The notes under the pieces were generated by a model. That model worked only from the letters and a program-made list of their open reading frames with translations. It was not told where the DNA came from and made no database searches. From contig CALXBS010000001.1 of the NCBI GenBank assembly GCA_944386605.1, forward strand, positions 93,718 through 125,893: a DNA stretch of 32,176 nucleotides, in the 5' to 3' direction. Every line of letters begins with the position of its first letter. Position 1 is the stretch's first letter. Positions 7,470 to 14,138 of the stretch are shown one piece after another. Both the position numbers and the translations under genes were made by a program. Source of the DNA: an uncultured Clostridia bacterium (GTDB lineage: Bacteria; Bacillota; Clostridia; TANB77; CAG-465).

Positions 7470-9443
7470 TTGGCAAATAAATTAGTGATTGTGGAGTCAC
7501 CTTCTAAGGCTAAAACAATAAAAAAATATTTGGGAACAGATTACGAAGTAATTGCTTCTCAAGGACACATTATCGATTTACCTAGTAGTAAAATGAGTGT
7601 AGATATTGAACATGATTTTAAACCGGAATACAAGGTGATGAAAGGAAAAGCAAAACTTGTTAAAGAGATAAAAGCAGAAGCAAAGAATAAAGAGAAAGTC
7701 TATCTTGCAACCGACCCTGACCGTGAAGGAGAGGCGATTGCTTGGCATATTAAAAATGTACTCGATATTGCAGATCATGAAAAATGTAGAATAGAATTTA
7801 ATGAAATCACACAAAATGCAGTTAAGAAAGCCGTACAAAAGCCTAGAGAAATAGACATGAATTTGGTAAATGCACAACAGGCAAGACGTATTTTAGATAG
7901 AATTGTTGGATATAAATTATCCCCTCTATTATGGAAGAAAGTAAAAAAAGGATTAAGTGCTGGTAGGGTACAATCAGTTGCTTTAAGAATTATCATGGAT
8001 AAAGAAAGACAAATTCGTGATTTTAAGTCAGAGGAGTATTGGGTAATTTTAGCAAGATTAGCTTTTCAAAAGGATGTTGTTTTAGCAAAATTTTATGGAG
8101 ATATTCATGGAAAAATTGAATTAAAGAATGAAAAACAAGTAAAGGAAATTATTAAGAAAATTGATCAAAAAGAATATAGTGTTGTGGATGTGAAAAAGAG
8201 CGAGAGAAAGAAAAATCCACCTCCTCCTTTTACGACATCTTCCTTACAACAAGAAGCTTCTAGAAAATTAGGCTTTGGTGTAAAAAAGACCATGATGGTT
8301 GCTCAAAAACTATACGAAGCCGGTCATATCACTTATATGAGAACAGATTCTACAAGACTATCAGAGGAAGCTAAAGTAATGGCAAAAAACTATATTTTAG
8401 ATAAATTTGGAAAAACATATTATTTGGATAGGGTTTTTAAAGCAAAAGAAAGTGCACAGGATGCGCATGAGGCAATTCGTCCTACTCATTTGGAAAATGA
8501 TATAGAAGAATTGGCTTCTGATGAAATGAAATTATATACACTAATTAAAAATAGATTTTTAGCTTCACAAATGGCGGTAGCACTTTATGATACTACCAAA
8601 ATAACCGTAAATGTAGAAGATTATATTTTCTATATTAATGGAAGTGTTATGCGATTTGATGGATTTATGCGATTATATGTAGAAGGTAAAGATGTAAAAT
8701 CTAAAGGAAAAGAAGAGGATGTGGAGGAAGAGGAATCTCAAAATGCAATGTTACCAGACTTTAAAATAGGAGATATCCTTGAACAAAAAGAGTTAAAACC
8801 AGAACAAAAATTTACAGAACCACCCGTTCGATATACAGAAGCAACTTTGGTAAAAGTAATGGAAGAAAAAGGGATTGGTAGACCTAGTACTTATGCTCCA
8901 ACGGTATCTACTTTAGAGGAAAGAGCCTATATTGAAAAGCAAAACAAATATTTGGTTCCTACTGAATTAGGAGAAGTTGTTGATAACTTAATGGAAGAAA
9001 ATTTTCAAGATATTGTTGATTTAAAATTTACTGCAGATATGGAAAATAAATTGGATTTGGTTGCAGAAAATAAAGAAAATTATATTCAAATGTTGCATGA
9101 ATTCTATGAACCATTTATTACCAATTTAGAAGCGGTAGAAGACAAAATTGAAAAAGTAAAATTAGAAGATGAAGTAAGTGACGTAAAATGTGAATTGTGT
9201 GGAAGGAATATGGTTATAAAGCAAGGAAGATTTGGTAAATTTTTAGCGTGTCCTGGATATCCAGAATGCAAAAATACCAAACCGATTGTTCAGACTATTG
9301 ATATTCCTTGTCCAAAATGTGGCGGTAAAGTATTGATTAAGAAAACAAAAACCAAGAGAAGTTTTTATGTATGTGAAAATAATTCGAATACAGAAGATAG
9401 TAAATGTGACTTTATCTCTTGGAATAAACCAAGTAAAAAGTGA
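7470..9443 (+). CDS. topA: DNA topoisomerase I
   Basis: A 657-residue type IA topoisomerase that relaxes negative supercoils. The Toprim domain begins LVIVESPSKAKTIKKYLG and carries TDPDREGEAIAWH (about residues 77-89). The active-site Tyr is in HITYMRTDSTRLS (Tyr289). Two C-terminal four-Cys zinc ribbons follow (CELCGRN...CPGYPEC and CPKCGGK...C...C). I chose the TTG at 7470, ten bases after AAAGG, giving MANKLVIVESP. An upstream TTG at 7461 sits one base from that site. It has its own promoter and an intrinsic terminator overlapping its stop. The pairing with trmFO is common in Firmicutes. Confidence 0.96.
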   Translation: MANKLVIVESPSKAKTIKKYLGTDYEVIASQGHIIDLPSSKMSVDIEHDFKPEYKVMKGKAKLVKEIKAEAKNKEKVYLATDPDREGEAIAWHIKNVLDIADHEKCRIEFNEITQNAVKKAVQKPREIDMNLVNAQQARRILDRIVGYKLSPLLWKKVKKGLSAGRVQSVALRIIMDKERQIRDFKSEEYWVILARLAFQKDVVLAKFYGDIHGKIELKNEKQVKEIIKKIDQKEYSVVDVKKSERKKNPPPPFTTSSLQQEASRKLGFGVKKTMMVAQKLYEAGHITYMRTDSTRLSEEAKVMAKNYILDKFGKTYYLDRVFKAKESAQDAHEAIRPTHLENDIEELASDEMKLYTLIKNRFLASQMAVALYDTTKITVNVEDYIFYINGSVMRFDGFMRLYVEGKDVKSKGKEEDVEEEESQNAMLPDFKIGDILEQKELKPEQKFTEPPVRYTEATLVKVMEEKGIGRPSTYAPTVSTLEERAYIEKQNKYLVPTELGEVVDNLMEENFQDIVDLKFTADMENKLDLVAENKENYIQMLHEFYEPFITNLEAVEDKIEKVKLEDEVSDVKCELCGRNMVIKQGRFGKFLACPGYPECKNTKPIVQTIDIPCPKCGGKVLIKKTKTKRSFYVCENNSNTEDSKCDFISWNKPSKK

Positions 9444-9470
9444 GTAGATAAGCTTCTACTCTATTTTTTT
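9442..9470 (+). terminator. topA intrinsic terminator
   Basis: A 7-bp perfect stem (9442-9448 with 9455-9461), six-base loop AT-rich, then TATTTTTTT. The stem starts inside the topA stop codon. Confidence 0.82.
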
Positions 9471-9479
9471 ATGGAAAAT

Positions 9480-9508
9480 TTGTAAAAATGAGGAAAATAT
9501 ATTATAAT
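9480..9508 (+). promoter_or_regulatory. trmFO-holA promoter
   Basis: TTGTAA (9480-9485), 17 bases, TATAAT (9503-9508), directly after the topA terminator. Confidence 0.7.
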
Positions 9509-9530
9509 AACAAATGAAGTGAGGGAATGC

Positions 9531-10853
9531 ATGGAAGAAATGAAAGTAAATGTAATAGGAGCTGGCTTGGCTGGCTGTGAATGTGCATATATTTTGGCAC
9601 AAAATGGTATAAAAGTAAGATTATACGAAATGAAACCACAATATAAATCAGAAGTACACAAAAACGATAATTTTGCAGAATTAGTATGTAGTAATTCCTT
9701 AAAATCAGAAGTGCTTACCAATGCTTGTGGTTTGTTAAAAAAAGAAATGGAAGCATTAGGAAGTTTATTTATAAAATGTGCATATAAAAGCAAAATCCCA
9801 GCAGGGCAAGCTTTAGCAGTTGATAGAGAAAAGTTTTCTGAGTATATGACACAGGAAGTTAAAAATCATCCTAATATAGAAATTGTTTATGAAAAAGTAG
9901 AGGATATTCAGAAAATAGATGGAATTGTTGTAGTTGCTACAGGGCCTTTAACAGATCAAGTCTTATTAGAAAATCTACAAAAAATTGTTGGAACACATCA
10001 GTTGTATTTTTATGATGCTGCTGCTCCGATTGTAGACGCAGATACAATTGATAAAGAAATAGCATTTGTAAAAGATCGTTATGGAGAAAATAATGTAGGA
10101 GATTACTTAAATCTTCCTATGACGAAGGAAGAATATGAAAGATTTTACCAGGCTTTAATACAAGCGGAAGAAGCACCACGTCATGAGTTTGATAAGGTTG
10201 TATTATTTGAAGGATGTATGCCAATAGAGTATATGGCTAAACGTGGAGAAAAGACATTATTATTTGGTCCATTAAAACCTGTAGGTCTTGATAAACCTAA
10301 TGGTGAAAAAAATTATGCAGTAGTACAACTAAGAGCAGAAAATGAAGAAAAAACGATGTATAATTTGGTGGGATTTCAGACAAGTTTAAAATTTGGAGAA
10401 CAAGCAAGGGTATTTAGGTTAATTCCTGGATTAGAAAATGCTGAATTTGTTCGTTATGGGGTTATGCATAAAAATTCATTTATCAATGCAGGAAATTTAT
10501 TAGATGAGAATTTTTGTATGCGAGACTTTCAAAATATCTATTTTGCTGGACAAATTTCTGGTGTTGAGGGATATGTAGAATCTGCTGCTTCTGGTTTAAT
10601 GGTAGCATATAGTATTTTGGCAAAAAAACAGGGGAAAAAGATTACTTTTCCGGATACCACTGTATTAGGAAGTTTAGCCAAATATATTTCTACTCCTAAT
10701 AAAAATTTTCAACCAATGAATGCAAATTTTGGAATTTTAAAGCCTTTAGACAAAAAGATAAAAGACAAGAAGGAAAAATATCAAACATTGGCAAATATTT
10801 CATTACAAAGTCTTAATCTATGGAAAGAAGAGGTTTTAAAAAAGAGTATTTAA
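9531..10853 (+). CDS. trmFO: Methylenetetrahydrofolate-dependent tRNA m5U54 methyltransferase
   Basis: A 440-residue FAD protein that makes ribothymidine-54 in the T-loop of tRNA, using methylenetetrahydrofolate as carbon donor. The N-terminal FAD Rossmann motif is VIGAGLAGCECAYILA (about residues 7-22). Then come the family blocks YEMKP (near 32), FAELVCSNSLKS (near 47-58) and FEGCMPIEYMAKRGEKTL (near 227-244). The C-terminal NIYFAGQISGVEGYVESAASG (starting near 339) is diagnostic of TrmFO/Gid. I chose the ATG at 9531, five bases after GAGGG; a GTG at 9519 overlaps that site. holA follows after 25 bases. Confidence 0.95.
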   Translation: MEEMKVNVIGAGLAGCECAYILAQNGIKVRLYEMKPQYKSEVHKNDNFAELVCSNSLKSEVLTNACGLLKKEMEALGSLFIKCAYKSKIPAGQALAVDREKFSEYMTQEVKNHPNIEIVYEKVEDIQKIDGIVVVATGPLTDQVLLENLQKIVGTHQLYFYDAAAPIVDADTIDKEIAFVKDRYGENNVGDYLNLPMTKEEYERFYQALIQAEEAPRHEFDKVVLFEGCMPIEYMAKRGEKTLLFGPLKPVGLDKPNGEKNYAVVQLRAENEEKTMYNLVGFQTSLKFGEQARVFRLIPGLENAEFVRYGVMHKNSFINAGNLLDENFCMRDFQNIYFAGQISGVEGYVESAASGLMVAYSILAKKQGKKITFPDTTVLGSLAKYISTPNKNFQPMNANFGILKPLDKKIKDKKEKYQTLANISLQSLNLWKEEVLKKSI

Positions 10854-10878
10854 AAAGATGAAAAGGGATGATGAATGA

Positions 10879-11787
10879 GTGGGAAAGATTTATTTATTAT
10901 ATGGTCCTGAGAAATATGATTTAAATTTAAAAGTGGAAAAAATAAAAAAAGAATTTGAAAAGTTAGAACTTGGTGTAAATCTTTTTTATATCACAAAAGA
11001 AAATATAGAAGAATTAGAGTCTTGTTTGCAAAGTGTTACTTTTTGGGGAACTTCCAAACTAATTATCATAAAGGATACAAAATTAAAATTTCCAGTCGAT
11101 TTATTAAAAGAAATTAGTGACGATGTTGTGGTTGTGATATTAGAAGATAGTGTAGATAAGAGAACATCAGATTACAAAGCAATTAGTAAAATAGCACAGT
11201 GTATTGAATTTAAACAATTAGATAGTAAAGAATTGATACAATATATTATCCAAGTGTTAGGAAAATATGGTATTCAAATATCTTATTTAGACGCAGAATA
11301 TTTTCAAAGTTTATGTGGTGAAAGTAAAGAAAATTTAGTAAATGAATTAAAAAAGTTAGTGATTTATCTAGATGGTGACACTAAGGTAAATAAAGAAATA
11401 ATTGAGCAAGTGTGTTCTAAAACATTAAATGCCGAGATTTTTGATGTATTGTCAAAGATTATTCATAAGAAGAAAAAAGAAGGAATTTTGTTATTAGAAA
11501 GTTTGTTAAAACAAAAAGAATCTATTATAAAAATCTATATTATGTTGTATAAACAAATCAAACAAATGTATATGATTAAATATTTAAACAATGCGAAAGT
11601 AAAAGACATTTCTTCCGTTATAAAAATTCATCCATATGTTTTAAAGAATTTAACACAAGCAAGTGAGCATTATACTTTGCAAGAACTTAAAAATATTTTG
11701 TATCAATTTGATGAATATGATCAAAAAACGAAATTAGGAGAAATGGATTTTGAAATTGGTTTAAAAAAATTGATTGCAAGTATGTAA
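10879..11787 (+). CDS. holA: DNA polymerase III delta subunit
   Basis: A 302-residue clamp-loader subunit that opens the beta sliding clamp. It begins KIYLLYGPEKYDLNLKVEKI, matching the degenerate AAA+ N-terminus of delta (usual form YLLYGEExYL). The middle part has the expected pattern: DLLKEISDDVVVVILEDSVDKRT near 75-97, and a helical C-terminal collar domain with KEGILLLESLLKQKESIIKIY near 197-217. It is slightly shorter than typical (about 330). The start is a GTG preceded at 11 bases by AAAAGGG, a weak arrangement; no better in-frame start is close. The downstream hairpin at 11800-11839 probably ends this transcript before gpr. Confidence 0.85.
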   Translation: MGKIYLLYGPEKYDLNLKVEKIKKEFEKLELGVNLFYITKENIEELESCLQSVTFWGTSKLIIIKDTKLKFPVDLLKEISDDVVVVILEDSVDKRTSDYKAISKIAQCIEFKQLDSKELIQYIIQVLGKYGIQISYLDAEYFQSLCGESKENLVNELKKLVIYLDGDTKVNKEIIEQVCSKTLNAEIFDVLSKIIHKKKKEGILLLESLLKQKESIIKIYIMLYKQIKQMYMIKYLNNAKVKDISSVIKIHPYVLKNLTQASEHYTLQELKNILYQFDEYDQKTKLGEMDFEIGLKKLIASM

Positions 11788-11791
11788 TACA

Positions 11792-11822
11792 TGCATATTA
11801 CCTCATATATTGATTCATAATA
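11792..11822 (+). promoter_or_regulatory. Sigma-G (forespore) promoter of gpr
   Basis: GCATA in TGCATA (11792-11797), 18 bases, CATAATA (11816-11822). This fits the sigma-G pattern GHATR-N17/18-CATWHTA at every position. gpr is a known sigma-F/sigma-G gene. The start is predicted near 11828-11830, giving a leader of only 10-12 bases that begins at the gpr ribosome site. Confidence 0.75.
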
Positions 11823-11839
11823 ATGTATGAGGTGTTTTT
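11800..11839 (+). promoter_or_regulatory. Hairpin masking the gpr ribosome site; also possible holA terminator
   Basis: A perfect 8-bp stem, ACCTCATA (11800-11807) with TATGAGGT (11826-11833), loop of 18 bases, followed by GTTTTT. The right arm contains the gpr ribosome site GAGGTG (11829-11834). RNA read through from holA can fold it and would hide that site, or terminate at the T-run. RNA started at the sigma-G promoter lacks the left arm and cannot. The structure is seen in the sequence; the regulatory effect is inferred. Confidence 0.65.
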
Positions 11840-12790
11840 ATGGAAAAAGAAAATTTTAATTTTAGAACGGATATGGCTGATGAAAGAGTGGATAGCTATA
11901 AAAAGATCAATAACTTAAGCGAAGTGGATGGAATTAAAGTATCTACGGATTCCAAAGATGGCGTTCATACAACCATAGTAGATGTACTAAATGAAAATGG
12001 AGAAAAAGCAATTTCTAAAAAGATAGGAAGATACATTACATTAGAAATACAAGATTTAAAATATTTAGAAGAGGAGCAAAAAGAAAATATTGTAAGTATG
12101 ATTTCCAGTATGTTAAAAGAATTGCTTCCACAAGACTATAAAAAATCAATTATTGTCTTAGGTTTAGGTAATGAATATGTAACTCCCGATTCGTTAGGAC
12201 CAAAAGTTGTTAAAGATATTGAAATAACAAGACATTTAATTAAGTTAGCTAAGGAATTTATCGATGATAATACAAGAGAAATATCTGCACTAGCTCCTGG
12301 AGTACTTGGTACGACTGGAATTGAAACATCTGAAATTATCTCTGCAGTCGTAGAAAAAGCAAAAATTGATGTTATTATTGCAATTGATAGTTTAGCGTCT
12401 CAAAATATGGATCGTTTAGGAACGACCATTCAAATTACCAATACAGGGATTACCCCTGGATCGGGTGTTCAAAATAAACGTGAGGGGATTACACAAGAGG
12501 TACTTCATGTCCCTGTTATTGCAATTGGCGTTCCTACTGTGGTAGATATGGCTTCCATTACCAATGAAGCAATTGATAAAATGATTCATCAAGTAGGAAA
12601 TGAAGAAGAAAAGGCTGAAAAAGAAGAAAAATTATTCTCTGATCTAGAAAAAGATGAAAGATATCAAATGATTGCTAAATTATTAGATACGAAGAATTAT
12701 ATGGTAACTCCAAAAGATATTGATGCAGTTATTGAAATTGTTTCCAATATGATATCTAAAAGTATCAATTTGTCATTAAAAGTAGAATAA
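11840..12790 (+). CDS. gpr: Germination protease GPR (SASP-degrading)
   Basis: A 316-residue peptidase of family A25. It is stored as a zymogen in the spore and degrades small acid-soluble DNA-binding proteins at germination. The N-terminal FRTDMADE (about residues 8-15) is the conserved RTDxAxE segment next to the propeptide. The core has IIVLGLGNEYVTPDSLGPKVV (near 104-124), SALAPGVLGTTGIETSEII (near 149-167), IAIDSLAS, and VIAIGVPTVVDMA near 230-242. The ATG lies five bases after GAGGTG, inside the hairpin described above. Downstream is a strong terminator, so it is a single-gene forespore unit. Confidence 0.95.
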   Translation: MEKENFNFRTDMADERVDSYKKINNLSEVDGIKVSTDSKDGVHTTIVDVLNENGEKAISKKIGRYITLEIQDLKYLEEEQKENIVSMISSMLKELLPQDYKKSIIVLGLGNEYVTPDSLGPKVVKDIEITRHLIKLAKEFIDDNTREISALAPGVLGTTGIETSEIISAVVEKAKIDVIIAIDSLASQNMDRLGTTIQITNTGITPGSGVQNKREGITQEVLHVPVIAIGVPTVVDMASITNEAIDKMIHQVGNEEEKAEKEEKLFSDLEKDERYQMIAKLLDTKNYMVTPKDIDAVIEIVSNMISKSINLSLKVE

Positions 12791-12798
12791 ATGATAGA

Positions 12799-12837
12799 AA
12801 ATACTATTTCTGTAAAAGGAAATAGTATTTATTTTTT
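12799..12837 (+). terminator. gpr intrinsic terminator
   Basis: A perfect 12-bp stem (12799-12810 with 12819-12830), eight-base loop, then ATTTTTT. Confidence 0.9.
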
Positions 12838-12851
12838 CGCTAGAAAGTTAC

Positions 12852-12880
12852 TTGATTTTTTACTTGCTTTAGTATAAAAT
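12852..12880 (+). promoter_or_regulatory. Promoter of the beta-helix protein / Ca-ATPase unit
   Basis: TTGATT (12852-12857), 17 bases, TAAAAT (12875-12880). Moderate match; it lies 34 bases before the ATG at 12914. Confidence 0.45.
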
Positions 12881-12913
12881 ACATAATAAATTCACACTGA
12901 GGAGGTATAGCCT

Positions 12914-14128
12914 ATGAAGAAAATGAAAATAGGAAAAGTGATACTTTTGTTCACATGTTTCTTATTGATGAATATCTTAACTAGTAATGCAACCAATATA
13001 TATGCTCAAGAAGTAGATAATATGGGGATTTTTGATATGAAAGAAAAAGATGGAATTTATAAAATGAGTGAAGAAAAAATTACCATTCCATTTTTTAGAT
13101 TTGCAACCGAAAGAATTGAAATAGATCAAGAGATAGAAAATATGGGAATGATCTTTGCAAATGGTGGTATCGATGTTAATGAATCTATAAAGGAATTTCA
13201 GATTTTATTATCTAATGATACAATTCGTGTAAGTTCTATTTTAGAAAATGCTATTATTGCTACTAGGGGAAATGTGATTATCGATTCTTCTGTTGATAAA
13301 TCCATTATAGTTTTTGCAGGAGAAAAAGTTACAGTCACTGAAAATGCTACTTTAAACGGTGATTTGATTTGTTTTTCTAATGAATTAGAAATTAAGGGTA
13401 ATGTAATGGGAAGTGTTATTGGTACTAGTACTACCACTACTATATCAGGAAAAATAGGAAAAGATGTAAGAATGTATCTAAATGAAATCATCGTTACTCA
13501 AAATGATAATATTGTCGGAAATATTTATTTAGAAACAGAAAATAATGCAATTTCCATAGCAGAACAATATCCAGAAGCAGTTGTAAATATTATACAGGAA
13601 TCAAAAGCAGCTTCTATTTTAAATCTTATTATAGGAGTGATTAAGACAGCTCTTGTTTATGCATTAGCATATTTGATAATCTTTAAACTATCCAAAGAAA
13701 AGCTAATGGATAAGGTGCTTAGTAATACTATTAAAAATAAAGGCCATGTTATCATGAGTAGTGCTATTATCACATTAAGTATTCCTTTAATACTTTCTAT
13801 AGGATTATTTGCTTACTTCATGGGATTAGAGGAAATTATTTTCCCACTTATGATATTATATGGTGGTTTTGTTTTATTTTTTGGAATGATTTCTACTTTC
13901 TTAGTTGCTTCATTAGTATTTGAATATATTGCAAATAATCATTTAAATAATCCAAATATCACCACAAGAATGGTTTCAAGCTTTTTTGCATTTTTATCCA
14001 TTCTATTTTTAACAAAGATACCTACAGTTGGTGTCTATCTTCAAATGATTTTTGTTATATTAAGTTTTGGTATTGCTTTTTCATATTTATGGAAACGCAA
14101 TGAAACTGTGAACAAAAAGAAAAAATAG
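12914..14128 (+). CDS. Exported beta-helix protein with C-terminal membrane domain
   Basis: A 404-residue protein of unknown function. A signal-like N-terminus (hydrophobic residues 7-23, possible cleavage near NIYAQE) leads to a repetitive region (about 70-220) with short alternating beta strands and motifs such as ATRGNVIIDSSVDKSIIVFA and NATLNGDLICFSNELEI. These resemble bactofilin-like right-handed beta-helix repeats. From about residue 230 there are roughly five membrane segments, and the end is basic (WKRNETVNKKKK). GGAGG (12901-12905) precedes the ATG. The Ca2+-type P-ATPase starts ten bases after its stop, so the two are cotranscribed. A role in sensing or shaping the envelope is guesswork. 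Confidence 0.75.
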   Translation: MKKMKIGKVILLFTCFLLMNILTSNATNIYAQEVDNMGIFDMKEKDGIYKMSEEKITIPFFRFATERIEIDQEIENMGMIFANGGIDVNESIKEFQILLSNDTIRVSSILENAIIATRGNVIIDSSVDKSIIVFAGEKVTVTENATLNGDLICFSNELEIKGNVMGSVIGTSTTTTISGKIGKDVRMYLNEIIVTQNDNIVGNIYLETENNAISIAEQYPEAVVNIIQESKAASILNLIIGVIKTALVYALAYLIIFKLSKEKLMDKVLSNTIKNKGHVIMSSAIITLSIPLILSIGLFAYFMGLEEIIFPLMILYGGFVLFFGMISTFLVASLVFEYIANNHLNNPNITTRMVSSFFAFLSILFLTKIPTVGVYLQMIFVILSFGIAFSYLWKRNETVNKKKK

Positions 14129-14138
14129 GAGGAAGGAA

